Position numbers and translations under genes: made by a program
NCBI RefSeq assembly: GCF_035222375.1
Contig: NC_085889.1
Coordinates: 2,046,001-2,110,000 of the forward strand
DNA: 64,000 nt
DNA from: Podospora pseudocomata
Taxonomy: Eukaryota; Ascomycota; Sordariomycetes; Sordariales; Podosporaceae
Reading direction: 5' to 3'
Part shown: piece after piece, positions 1 to 9,755 of the stretch
How the letters are laid out: each line of letters opens with the position of its first letter
How positions within the stretch are numbered: the stretch's first letter is position 1
The notes under the pieces: model-generated
What the model saw: only the letters and a program-made list of their open reading frames with translations
The model's database searches: none
Told to the model about the DNA's origin: nothing

Positions 1-655
1 TCCACCGAGTGAGCCAAGCACCCCTCCATCCGCCTGGTTCGCCTCGGTTGAGGTGGCCTCGCCTGTTTCGGGTTTTCCAGCTTTGGACACTCTCAAGGCT
101 GCCCTTGCCTGAGCAGCAACACTTTCGGTGCCTGTGCCACCAGCGCGCTCAGCTGCCCTCTTCCGCCTCTTGTCAAGCCGTTCTTGGAGAGCCTTCTCCT
201 CGGCATCGCGGGCTTCCAGCTCCCTGATCCACTTCTGATGCTTCTCCTCGGCATCCTTTTGCTGCCGCAGCTTCCAAAGCTCCTTCTGCTTGTGGCGGTC
301 GGCCTGGTAGTACATGCCGCCAGCGACCATGGCAACAACGGTAAATGCCTGGGCGGCCACACGGGCACGGAACATCTTCTGCACCTTTGCATGGTCGCCG
401 CGGCGCATGGCACGGTAGGCGTTGGTGAAGGCGGCAACGGTGAGGAGACATCCGATTGGGACGAGCGGCTCCTCCTTCAGGCGGCGAAGGACCTTTTGGA
501 AGCCATTCTCATTGTAAAAGTCACTGTGGCGGGGCGCGTGTAAGTAGTGGTGCTCCTTTAGGAAACAATGGCAAGCAATATGTAGTGGTCGGGACTCACT
601 CGTTGCTGTCAAATGACGAGGGAAGGGGTCGGTTGGAGAGGGGTCCGTTCGACAT
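1..655 (-). CDS. rcf1: Respiratory supercomplex factor 1 (HIG1-domain protein), 3' end outside window
   Basis: Two exons are visible: 600-655 (ATG at 655) and 523 down to the window edge. The intron (524-599) has a GTGAGT donor and CACAG acceptor and joins ...SSFDSN to DDFYNENGF in frame. The protein opens MSNGPLSNRPLPSSFD, then GFQKVLRRLKEEPLVPIG and a HIG1 domain with two hydrophobic segments (CLLTVAAFTNAYRAM and AQAFTVVAMVAGGMYY). These are followed by a long charged Lys/Glu/Arg-rich coiled-coil-like tail, still open at position 1. Rcf1 family members sit in the mitochondrial inner membrane and help assemble and stabilise cytochrome c oxidase and the III-IV supercomplex. It is divergent to ilv1, with 347 bases between the start codons. 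Identification rests on the conserved PLPSSFD start, the EEPLVPIG motif and the HIG1 hydrophobic pair. Confidence is high; the stop codon lies outside the window. Confidence 0.9.
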
Positions 656-1002
656 TGTAAAGATCCGCCTCGCTGATCCAGAGAAGATCGAATGCGGTCT
701 TGGGAAAAGGGGGTCGTGATGATTGGTGGCGTTGGGGGAATCGTTCGAGGTTGGTTTCCAATGCGGGCCCGCCCATGAATGAATGAATTTCCATGACGCC
801 AGCTAAGGTGGGGATCTGAACGGGCACACGCCCGGGCGGCGGGCAACGGGCGGTGTGGATCCCAACCCCGGCCGCCAAGAGACGCCCTGCAGGACCCACC
901 AAAACTTTCTTTCCTTCAAAAGTCGGCCGAGACCGGGGCCTTCCCAACAGAGAGTGTGTGCATCGTCAGTCTTCTTGCGACTTCAACGACTGTCATACTG
1001 AG
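656..1002. promoter_or_regulatory. Divergent promoter region between rcf1 and ilv1
   Basis: These 347 bases separate the start codons of rcf1 (minus) and ilv1 (plus), so both promoters must lie here or overlap the 5' ends. The stretch has GC-rich patches around 820-900 and a small GAAT tandem near 775-787. No TATA box or known operator can be assigned with confidence. If ilv1 instead starts at 853, the shared region is under 200 bases. Confidence 0.45.
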
Positions 1003-2891
1003 ATGGCTTCCACAAATTCGAATGCACCTCGTCATGAGGGGAGTGTGGCAGAGCAGACGGCCGGCCATGTTAACGGTGACTATGTGGTCAATGGCGTGCC
1101 ACAGCTGCCCACCGCATTCCGCAACGGCAACGGCGGCCTTGGTGCTGGGGGTTTGCCCAGGAACATGTCGCTGAACAGCTTCGCTCTGACAGAGTACAGC
1201 GCTAAGCCAACGCCCCCCGCTGAAGACAAGAAAGATGAAGTGAAAAAGGTCGTGCCAGACGAGTATCTGCTACCGAATGGTAACCCAGATGTGAGTCACC
1301 CCGAGTCCATTCTTAGTTTTTGATCGAGAAGCTCATTATCCTACGTTTACAGTATCTTCGCCTTATCATCATTTCCTACCCGCGGGTGAGAGAGGTGTGC
1401 AAAGAAACTCCTTTGGTGCACGCCGTTGGCCTGAGCAACCGACTGGAGCGCAAGGTCCTGTTGAAGCGCGAGGATGAGCAACCGGTATTCAGTTTCAAAC
1501 TCAGAGGAGCGTACAACAAGATGGCTCATCTTGACGCTACCGAGTCCTGGAAGGGTGTCGTTTGTTGCAGCGCTGGCAATCATGCTCAGGGCGTTGCTTA
1601 CTCGGCCCGCAGGTTGAAAATCCCAGCCACTATTGTGATGCCCAAGGGCACACCAAGCATCAAGCATCTCAATGTATCGAGAATGGGCGGACACGTTGTT
1701 CTTCACGGCGCCGACTTTGACGAGGCCAAGGAGGAATGTGCTCGGCGGGCAAAGCAGGATGGCCTGATAAACATTCCCCCGTTCGACGACCCTTATGTTA
1801 TTGCCGGCCAAGGAACTATCGGTATGGAGATTCTCTCACAAACAAACCTGCAGAAGCTTGATGCCATCTTCTGCTGCGTGGGTGGAGGCGGCCTGATCGC
1901 CGGCGTTGGTGTGTACGTCAAGCGTATTGCACCGCATGTCAAGATCATTGGCGTGGAAACGTACGACGCGGATGCGATGACTCAGTCTCTCGACAAGGGG
2001 GAGCGTGTGCTTCTCAAGGATGTTGGGTTGTTCGCCGATGGCGCCGCGGTCAAGATTACGGGCGAGGAAACGTTCCGTATTTGTCAGGAGGTTGTGGACG
2101 AAATGGTTCGGGTAACCACAGACGAGGCCTGTGCCGCTATCAAGGACATGTTTGAGGATACCAGGTCTATCATTGAACCAGCTGGTGCCTTGGCCATTGC
2201 CGGTCTGAAGAAGTGGGTGGCCGCCAATCCAACCCCGGATCCTACACGGTCTGTCGTGGCCATCACATCCGGCGCAAACATGAACTTTGACCGCTTGGGC
2301 TTTGTTGCAGCCCGTGCTACGTACGGCGAGGGAAGAGAGGCTTTACTTGCAGCCCGCATCCCAGAAAGCCCTGGAGCCTTCGCTGAACTCATCAACGCCG
2401 TCATGCCTCACTCTGTCACCGAGTTTAGCTATCGTTACGCCAGCCCAACTGAAGCAAATGTGCTCCTGGGTATCTCATTAACCGCCGTTGGTAGTGAACG
2501 CGCACAGCAACTGCAGTCGGTTATCAGCCGCATCAAGCAGTCCGGCACCATGGATATCACCGATCTGTCCAACGACGAGTTAGCAAAGAGTCACATTCGA
2601 TACATGGTTGGTGGTCGTTCTAGTGTGCCTAACGAGCGTCTGTACACATTCCGATTCCCAGAACGGCCCGGTGCTCTTGAGCGCTTCCTACAGACCTTGC
2701 GTGTCAAATACAACATCAGTCTGTTCCAGTACAGAAACCACGGTGGTGATATTGGGCAGGTTTTGACAGGCATCGTTTGCCCGAACGAGGAGATTGGCGA
2801 ACTAGAAACATTCCTCAAGAAGATCGGCTATCCGTGGGAGGACTGCACAGATGCTCCGGTGTTCAAGACATTCTTACGGTCGGAGTCATAG
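1003..2891 (+). CDS. ilv1: Threonine deaminase / threonine dehydratase
   Basis: Exons are 1003-1290 and 1353-2891, with a 62-base GTGAGT...ACAG intron; the product is 608 aa. It catalyses PLP-dependent conversion of threonine to 2-oxobutanoate and ammonia, the first committed step of isoleucine synthesis, normally in mitochondria. The PALP fold shows the Schiff-base lysine in SFKLRGAYNK (Lys145), the SAGNHAQG phosphate loop (169-176) and the glycine loop GGGGLIAG (273-280). Two C-terminal ACT-like regulatory domains follow (motifs IPESPGAFAEL and FPERPGALERF), as expected for isoleucine feedback control. The start at 1003 was chosen because the following sequence (FALTEYSAKPTPP) resembles fungal homologues. 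An in-frame ATG at 853 would add 50 residues rich in Arg and Lys, which could be a mitochondrial presequence. The stop lies about 80 bases from the AT-rich island, yet the gene looks intact. Confidence 0.95.
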
Positions 2892-2969
2892 ACCGAAGAC
2901 TTCTGCAGTTTAGATGGAGAATTATACTGTAAATCAGTTCCCGAGAGCTTTTCGCAGGCCTCTGTATTG

Positions 2970-3328
2970 TCGATATCGATTAGTTATGTTTTAGTTAATA
3001 AATAGTTCAAAACATAATAAGATAAAAGAAACTATAGGTATATAAAATATACTTCAATAGTAACTTTATTTACTATATTAAACTAAAAAACTAAACTTTA
3101 AACTAGGAGATTTATAAAGCTTTATATATGGATAGTATCTTTAGTACCTATAAAAATACCAAAAAGTCTATTTATACTTTGTTAAAAACTGATAGAATAT
3201 TACAAGTTACTTAATTAATATTAATAAATTTCAAATAATAAATAATTAATTTTTTTCTTCTAGAAAAGCTCTTGAGTGTAATGTAAAAAGAGAGAACAGA
3301 AGTTCTACCCACTATTAAAATAATCAAG
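2970..3328. repeat. AT-rich, RIP-like matrix at left edge of the transposon island
   Basis: After the ilv1 3' flank the composition changes abruptly to AT-rich, TpA-dense sequence with no plausible coding frame. This is the look of DNA mutated by RIP. It marks the left boundary of the island; no gene seen. Confidence 0.6.
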
Positions 3329-3330
3329 TA

Positions 3331-4465
3331 ACGTATATTATAAGCGAGTCGTACATATAAGCGAGTCGTACAGTCTCCACCACCCTACAACAACTATCCT
3401 CAATTGCAACATAACAACACTAGAAATCAACTCTAATTACATCAGAAACAGCCGAATCAGACGATTCTACAGCCTCCTGGCAAGTACGTGCATTATGGCC
3501 AGGCTTGCCGCATACAACACAGCATTGAACCTTTGTACGAGCACCCCTACACCACTACCATCCAGCTGCGTTTCTTCCACTGCCTCCCCACCCACGGCCT
3601 TCTGGTCTAGTAGATCGTGTGCATCCTGCACAGTAAGTGATCCTCCAAGCCGCACACGTGTTTTTGGCTCTCCTGCGCTTGCTTAGTGCCTCGTTGGCAA
3701 GGTGGTACTGCGCGGCCAAGATGATAAAAGGAGGGATGGCCCAACCGAGGGCATTAACTCCCTGGATTACCGTTGCCCATTCGCGGTTACCAGGCTGGGC
3801 TAGTTTCGCCTTACTAAGGCCGTCCGAGGTCGTAACTACCATGCCCGCGAAGATAATACCCATCATAAAACCCAGTCTCGTCGAAGTTGTAGATATCGTC
3901 ATCTACAATACCGTACTTAGCCTTAGTGTTCCGTACGAGCGCAAACCACTCGGCAATGACCTTTGGATCCTCGCACTTAGCCCTCTGGTAGTCGTATCTA
4001 CGCTTAAAACGCGTACGGAGCTGTGGCTGACGTTTGACGAAGTTATGTGCCCAGAACTTGCCAACAGGGGCGCGTCGCGTACGCGTAGCAGTTGGTTGGC
4101 CATATCATCTACACTACGCAATCTTGGTGGAAAAGCTCGCGTACATAGCTCAATAATATATCGGACAATAGCTTCCTCTTCCGATTGAGTCATCTTTTCG
4201 AATTGGGTGTTATATCGCGTCGTGCAGGCCGGCCGGCGCGTCGGTTAGAGAGAGTCATAGCTGGTACGTTGTAGAGCTTAGCTGCAGCTCGGAGGCTTAA
4301 TTTTTCATTGATTCGAAGAGCCTCAAGGGCTAAGAGTATCCTGGCTTCCTTTGAAGTAGGAGGCATATTGGGTTGTGGAAAAAATTGATGTTAGGTGTAA
4401 GGAGGACGCGTCGTGGTGGAGACTGTACGACTCGCTTATATGTACGACTCGCTTATAATATACGT
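3331..4465 (-). mobile_element. pogo/Fot1-type element, family A, internally deleted copy 1
   Basis: Terminal inverted repeats begin ACGTATATTATAAGCGAG and are flanked by TA on both sides (3329-3330 and 4466-4467), as expected for pogo/Tc1-type insertion. Just inside each end the unit ATAAGCGAGTCGTAC occurs twice in direct orientation. Length is 1135 bases. The minus-strand transposase frame keeps the helix-turn-helix N-terminus and the first catalytic Asp (NFDETGFMMG). It then jumps from QYHLAN straight to EALSKRRRAKK, losing the rest of the DDE core. The same junction is present in the copies at 9756 and 19729. Composition is GC-normal, unlike its surroundings. Confidence 0.9.
3420..4366 (-). 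pseudogene. Broken family A transposase (copy 1)
   Basis: Reading on the minus strand from ATG 4366 (MPPTSKEARILLALEAL), the frame encodes the N-terminal HTH (AAAKLYNVPAMTLSNRRAGRP). It breaks near 4195, where the A-run before the TQSEEE segment differs from copy 3, and continues in another frame through the CENP-B-like region to NFDETGFMMG and GWAIPPF. It passes the deletion junction (QYHLAN/EALSKRRR) and ends in a CCHC knuckle region that is out of frame because of a short G-run (4 instead of an expected 5). The second and third catalytic aspartates are absent, so no active enzyme is possible. Confidence 0.8.
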
Positions 4466-4505
4466 TAAATATTAATAATTAAATACTGAAATAGCCTTGA
4501 ATTGT

Positions 4506-4739
4506 CACGGCAGGCAGGACCACTGCACCATACCCACTGTGATTGCTATCAAAAGCTACAAGTGAGCCAAGCTTGCAGGCTTGGCTCGCTCCAGTGGTAT
4601 ATATATGGTGACGCCGTCACATGAATAGTAGTATTATAACCTTAAAAAAACTGTTTTAATGGGGTCGCTGAGAGCACTGTAACTACAGGGGTCTCAGGAG
4701 AGTGAAGCAATAACCCAAGAACTTGGCGAGTCTCGGACT
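4506..4739. repeat. GC-normal repeat fragment starting TGTCACGGC
   Basis: Between the family A element and the long hairpin lies non-AT-rich DNA that begins (4503) with the same TGTCACGGC nonamer that starts the hairpin arm at 4740. It contains a short palindrome, GAGCCAAGC...GCTTGGCTC, near 4563-4590. No coding frame. Probably part of the same repeat family as the neighbouring inverted repeat; class unknown. Confidence 0.4.
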
Positions 4740-5048
4740 TGTCACGGCACTGGCCTGACACTGGCAGACTGGAGGATAAGTGGGGCTCAGCGAGCAAGTG
4801 TGGTAAAGGCCCTGCAGGCAAACAGCGGTTGTGATATTTTTCCTCTTTTCTTCTTCACCTTAGTATTGTCACGGCCTGGGTGGTAAAGTCTGAGACAAGG
4901 CAACAGTTATACCAACCAATTCATTGAAATACTAAGGTGAAGAAGAAAAGAGGAAAAATATCACAACCGCTGTTTGCCTGCAGGGCCTTTACCACACTTA
5001 TCCTCCAGTCTGCCAGTGCCAGGCTAGTGTCAGGCCAGTGCCGTGACA
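4740..5048. repeat. Long inverted repeat (hairpin-forming, MITE-like)
   Basis: The left arm 4740-4867 and right arm 4928-5048 are near-perfect reverse complements around a 60-base loop (4868-4927). The outer ends are TGTCACGGCACTGGCC and its complement GGCCAGTGCCGTGACA. The left arm carries an extra 18-base segment (GGGGCTCAGCGAGCAAGT) and the right arm an extra 11-base segment, so the arms are old enough to have diverged by indels but not by RIP-like changes. The loop itself starts with another GTCACGGC. No ORF. It could be a foldback or MITE element, or two copies of one repeat inserted tail to tail. Confidence 0.7.
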
Positions 5049-5735
5049 GTTAAAAAGGAATGTCAAAGGGTATAAAGCTAAAATATACTATGTGAATTTC
5101 TAATTGAATAGGGCTATGATTGTTAGTAAAATTAACGCTCTTGTATCTTCGGAGGTGTTAATAAGGTTTTCCAGTCTTTATTATGTTTTATTGAGCGGTA
5201 AGATTATGATCAGCTGTACGAATGTGTAATATTAAAGATCTACACTTGATTTATTATTTGGTAACATTAAACTTACGCAAAATGATATTTAAAATTATAC
5301 TTAAACAATGTATATTATTAGAACTAATAAATATTATTACATTAAGCTTTTTTTTAAAAAAAAACTTGAATATAGAAACATTTAATAAAACCAGGAAATT
5401 CAAGAGCTTTAATATTTTTGATAATTGAGATTGTTGTTATAATGAATGGGTATTATTATACATACCTTCATTTAAACTGACTTGAACATACCCCTTATTA
5501 TTTAATAACTTTAATAATATTTAAAACTATAGAGTAAATTTTATTAAGAAGCATTGAAAAAAAAAACTAATTATAGTCAAAATAATCAGGCGAAATTTAT
5601 AAATTATATCAGCGTCATCAAGTAGGTATCTTAATTAGTATGAAGCTAATTAATAATTGAAACCTTTTCTAACTAAAAAGCTTATGAATCAAGATTAGAA
5701 GATATTTATCATGTTTTTTAATATTTTAAAAGATA
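5049..5735. repeat. AT-rich RIP-like matrix
   Basis: Extremely AT-rich. The only long reading frame here (5222-5428) is Leu/Ile/Asn/Phe/Lys-rich and typical of chance frames in AT-rich DNA. No gene is supported. Confidence 0.5.
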
Positions 5736-5737
5736 TA

Positions 5738-7592
5738 ACGTGATCCACCATCGAGCGGGACACCCCATCGACCGGGACACTTTTCCAGACCACAACCACA
5801 ACAAACTCTAAAATCCCATAAAACACTAATCAAATCAATTGCAGCTACTCAGCATCACTTGAAGCATCTGTTTCCCCAGCCTCTGGGCATGTCCTTGCAT
5901 TGTGGCCAGTCTTGCGGCAGATGCCACAGTGCCGCGAACCCATCCGACGCCTCTTTGACGACCCTTCATTTTCGCTTTCGACGCGTCCTTCCGCTTCAAC
6001 TACGCCCTTCTCTGCCATTATATCCCTAGCCTGGCTTCCATTAATGGCCCCTCCATCTTGGAGACGCGTCCGTTTGGCCCTCCGGCGCTTGGAAAGTGCT
6101 TCGTTGGCCTCCTGAAGTGTCCGTACCTCGGCTTGTAAAAGGGTCACCTGATGGGAAAATACCTGCATTCCTTTCGAAAGCTGATCAACAGCAGCTAAAA
6201 TCGGAGTCGGAGAGCTCGACTGATGTCTTGCAATCCGAACTTTAATAAGGGTAGACTGCGAGAGGGCTTCGTTGGTAGTCTTGGGCGTCTTAAAGAACCA
6301 AGGTGTTGGTGGCCCATCAGGGTCCCAGGGGGTTGGTGTCCGCAACTTGACATCTAGCTTCGAAAGGACGGCCTGCGGGTCGTAGGGGATAAGTCCAGAC
6401 CCCGAAAACCCCCGAGAACGTTTTCTTGGGTGAAAGTCCGGCTGAAGGCGGCTTTGAACGCAAGGAAGAACTCGGGCTTCGTGATATGCGTGATCCGGGC
6501 TTTGATGAAGTGCTCGATTTCAGCACCGTACATCTTCTTTAGGACGCTATAACAACCCACATCGAGAGGCTGGGTAAGATGCGAGGAATGGGAAGGCAGA
6601 CAAATGGTGACAATGTTATTCTCCTTGCAATAGTCCTCGAATTCGGCGTTAACATGGCTCTCATGGCCGTCGAGCACCAGCATCCGATATACACCCCTCC
6701 GACGGTGTTTAGTGTGCTCATCAAAATGCTGCAGCCATTCCAGAGCAGTCTTATTATCTGTCCATCCGTTGGTTGTTGTTGCGACGGCCCAGTCGTCAGG
6801 TATCTGATGTTCGGAGTACCAGCTGGCGAGGTGGAAACGGCCCTTCACCACCAAGAAAGGCGGCACCACATACCCGTCGCCAGCAATAGTGCAAATCGCT
6901 GTCGCCCATTCTCGATTGCCCGGCTGAATAGCCTTTGGTTTGCCGACCCGATCGGAGCGCGTGACCACCATCCCTGGCCGTATCATGCCCATCATAAAGC
7001 CCGTCTCGTCGAAGTTGTAGAAGTCGCAGTCGAGGATGCCGTATTTCGCACGCATGTTGGCAACCAGTCGGAACCATGGCTCGATAATTGCAGGATCTTC
7101 ACAGAGGCCTCTTTGATAGTCATAGACGCGATTAAAACGCGTCTTTAACTCTGGACGTCGGGTAACGAAGCGGTCTGGCCAGTTCTTTCCGACCTGTCGC
7201 GCACCGCGTTTCCGAAGCAGGAGATTGGCCATATCACCCACGTCGACAATCCGGGGCGAAAACCTCGCGAATCTCGGTCGAGTACATATTGAACAATCAC
7301 CTCCTCTTCTATCGTAGTCAAATTCGAACGTGCGTTGTAACTGTCGAACTTCGCAACTCGGCCCTTCATTCTCGCAGAAATTGTGGACTTGGGCACGTTG
7401 TATATTTCTGCGGCGCGTCGGATGCTCAAGCGCGGTGTTGATCGAATCGCATTGATCGCTAAAAGGACTCGATTTTCTGGCAAGCTGTCGGACATTGTTG
7501 TGATAGAGAAAACGCGAATTGAAGTTGGGTGGTTATAGTGGGAGAAAAAGTGTCCCGGTCGATGGGGTGTCCCGCTCGATGGTGGATCACGT
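5738..7592 (-). mobile_element. pogo/Fot1-type element, family C, copy 1 (full length)
   Basis: Ends read ACGTGATCCACCATCGAG and its inverse, flanked by TA (5736-5737 and 7593-7594). Subterminal direct repeats are CCATCGAGCGGGACAC and CCATCGACCGGGACAC at each end. Length 1855 bases; near identical to the copies at 13073 and 26615. It carries a full-length but frame-broken transposase on the minus strand. GC-normal and inserted into AT-rich matrix. Confidence 0.92.
5845..7495 (-). pseudogene. Frame-broken family C transposase (copy 1)
   Basis: Starts at ATG 7495 (MSDSLPENRVLLAINAI) with an HTH region (RRAAEIYNVPKSTIS). A missing G in a GGG run near 7260 breaks the frame just before GDMANLLLRKRGAR. 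The DDE core is then open to about 6400: NFDETGFMMG, VLDGHESHVN and TQPLDVGCY supply the three aspartates. A missing G in the second of two adjacent G-runs (about 6400) puts the rest out of frame. The last segment (to 5845) encodes PTPWDPDGPPTPW, a helical heptad-like stretch, SKRRRAKRTR and the zinc knuckle CGICRKTGHNARTC. Two single-base lesions separate it from an uninterrupted frame. Confidence 0.85.
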
Positions 7593-7709
7593 TATATATA
7601 TTAAAATGACGAAGGGTTTGAAAATAATAAGGTTGATTAAGGGTTTCCTTTGAAAAGAAATAGTAAGATGTTAAAATACAGCTTTTGTTTGTGGATTTTA
7701 CAGCATATC

Positions 7710-8217
7710 TGAGCCCTGTATATTACAGGGCCTCAGAGGCAATACAATAGCTTGAATCAGCAGTGTTTAGGGACCACGGTTACCGGAACGGAAGCTCGGC
7801 CTCCGGAAGCAATCCGAGGTTCCGGAAAGCCGAGCGCTAAGGCCGGTGCCCTGCAGCGGTCAAACGGTAGCGCAATCAACGGGCGTTCGGGCCCGGGAAA
7901 CGGGCGTTCAGGCCCGGGAACGGAGTCACCCTTGGGGAACGAGTAGAAGGCCGATGGCCTATAAGACCTCTGCCTCACACCCTATTCGCTGGGGTATTTC
8001 TTAGTCTACAAGGTTCAATCAATATACTGGTTCACCACACTCATCAGTGCCTCACAAGCCTATGTTACAGTGATTCTCTTCTATATATTACAGGGCGCCG
8101 CCCCTGTAATCTACCTTCCTTCAGTGCCACGGCAACTGTCGCATGCTGCAGTCAAAGTCTTCTTCGCTCTCAGTGTACTGCGCCGATAGCTATTTGAGCC
8201 TGTATTTACAGGCCTCA
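7710..8217. mobile_element. Solo-LTR-like repeat with palindromic ends
   Basis: A GC-normal segment starts TGAGCCCTGTA and ends TACAGGCCTCA (TG...CA, inverted). Each end is itself a small palindrome: TGAGCCCTGTA/TACAGGGCCTCA at 7710-7735 and TGAGCCTGTA/TACAGGCCTCA at 8195-8217. A third palindrome, ATTACAGGGCGCCGCCCCTGTAAT, is centred near 8099. Flanks ATATC (7705-7709) and ATAGC (8218-8222) could be a 5-bp target duplication with one mismatch. The ORFs on both strands (7752-7978) have low-complexity products and are not believed. Class assignment to an LTR is tentative. Confidence 0.45.
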
Positions 8218-8222
8218 ATAGC

Positions 8223-8738
8223 ACCTATTTCAACCTAAGGTTTATAAGAACCTTAATTGTTTTGTGATGTGGTTTCAGAAATATTATAATGATAATGTGG
8301 TGGTAGTAAATACTATGCGTATAGTACATAGTAATAAATAACCATATTACATAACGTATATATCTATTTATTCAATTAAAATAAGTAAAAATAGTTCACT
8401 CAAATTATAACTACTATTTTGATTATAAAAATATATGCAGTAAAAGCTTTATAAAAGATTGATTAAGTTTAATTAATAACCCTTTTGTTAAAAAGAAAAC
8501 GTACCGGGGTTATGTTAAAAATGAGAATAGTGGCCTTGCCTACTATTAAAGTAGGCCTGAACGGTAGCGTTTTAGATCTTTATAGGGCTGAATCAAATAG
8601 ATACTTTTCGCTTATGTAAATAGCGATATAATATAATACGTTTTTGATTTGATATTAAAGATTTAATATTTATAGAATATTTTTCTCTGTTAAATATTAA
8701 AATAAACTTCTGATTTTCTCTAGGTTCAAGTTTTAGTA
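8223..8738. repeat. AT-rich RIP-like matrix
   Basis: AT-rich sequence with no coding signal between the palindromic LTR-like repeat and the family B MITE. Nothing else seen. Confidence 0.5.
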
Positions 8739-8740
8739 TA

Positions 8741-9203
8741 ACGTGCGTGATAAACGAGCGCCGCAGATAAGCGAGCGCCGCACTTTTCGACGCGACCTTA
8801 CCCTCCACCTTCAACAATCCATTTCTCAACCAAAAACCATGTCTTCTACCTCTAACGAAGCTAGAGTAATTCTGGCCGCTGCGGCTGGAGGGTCACTTAC
8901 TATACAAGAGGCACAGGATCTACTGGTTCAGAAGGCTGTGGGTGAGCAGGTAGCCCAGGAAATACGACAAAGTGATGGTGGTACAGGGGGGTCTCGTACG
9001 AAGATTCGGTGCTGTAGCGTGTGCGGTAAGCCTGGCCATAATGCACGTACATGCCAGGAGGCTGCAGAATCATCTGATTCATCTGTTTCCAATTCAGTTA
9101 TAGTTATTTCCTAGTGTTGTGGTTGTGTAATTGAGGATGGCTGTGGTAGGGTGGTAGAAAGTGCGGGGCTCGCTTGTCTGCGGCGCTCGCTTATCACGCA
9201 CGT
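8741..9203 (+). mobile_element. 463-base MITE of pogo family B, with an open reading frame
   Basis: Terminal repeats start ACGTGCGTGATAA and are flanked by TA (8739-8740 and 9204-9205). The subterminal direct units are GATAAACGAGCGCCGCA and GATAAGCGAGCGCCGCA. It keeps only the first few transposase codons and the C-terminal knuckle, so it is an internal-deletion derivative of a family whose full-length member is not in the window. Confidence 0.88.
8839..9114 (+). CDS. Small CCHC zinc-knuckle protein encoded by a MITE
   Basis: A 91-aa open frame begins MSSTSNEARVILAAAA, the start of a pogo transposase. It then passes directly into the C-terminal GGSLTIQEAQDLLVQKAVGEQ segment and a zinc knuckle with C59, C62, H67 and C72 (CX2CX4HX4C), and stops in a Ser-rich tail at 9112-9114. 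Both HTH and DDE domains are gone. The frame is intact across the deletion joint. Whether it is transcribed is unknown; by inference it could bind nucleic acid or interact with full-length transposase. It could equally be a passive leftover. Confidence 0.55.
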   Translation: MSSTSNEARVILAAAAGGSLTIQEAQDLLVQKAVGEQVAQEIRQSDGGTGGSRTKIRCCSVCGKPGHNARTCQEAAESSDSSVSNSVIVIS

Positions 9204-9205
9204 TA

Positions 9206-9753
9206 TTGGATATTATATAGGACTAAACATTATATTTATTTTTAGTACATTTTAAAGTTAAATACTGATATAACTAAAAATTCATTTCAGTTTAACATTG
9301 TAAAAGTCAATCATTTATAAATTTCGAGTAAATATTCATAATTCAAATACATTTAAATTTTTCATTTTTAATAGAAGTCGTATTAATAATTTTATACAGT
9401 CTGGCTTAAAATTGACGACTATATATAAAGTATATTTTAAAACGGTTTATAAAAAATTCCGAAGTTATTAAGGAATTCATTAATATTGTTTTATAATCTA
9501 AAATGTATACTTTTAATTAATATTAAAGGTAATGCTAGGAGGAAGTATACCTAATTCATGATTACATGTAGTACAAATATTTAAAAGCTCAGTGTATAAG
9601 TTTTGTATAACGCCATAATTTATTACTTTGATCTCTATAAAGAAACGTTTATTTATAGGGACTTTATTAGTTATTTTTAATAATATTGTCTAATATATTT
9701 GTTCCATTAATTAATACTTCGAAGCTTTTTTCAATTAAAATTAATATGAAAAA
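9206..9753. repeat. AT-rich RIP-like matrix
   Basis: AT-dense sequence between two pogo elements with no credible ORF or RNA signal. Confidence 0.5.
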
Positions 9754-9755
9754 TA

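Noticed and set aside
5222-5428. 68-codon frame in AT-rich DNA
   Set aside because: Composition is only what AT-rich DNA yields by chance; no motif, no relation to neighbours.
6400-6420. Programmed -1 frameshifting between catalytic and knuckle parts of family C transposase
   Set aside because: The missing G is in a different run in copy 3 than in copies 1 and 2, and families D and E encode both parts in one frame, so recoding is not needed.
7752-7978. Overlapping frames on both strands within the palindromic LTR-like repeat
   Set aside because: Low-complexity Gly/Pro/Arg products caused by GC-rich repeats; no start context or motif.
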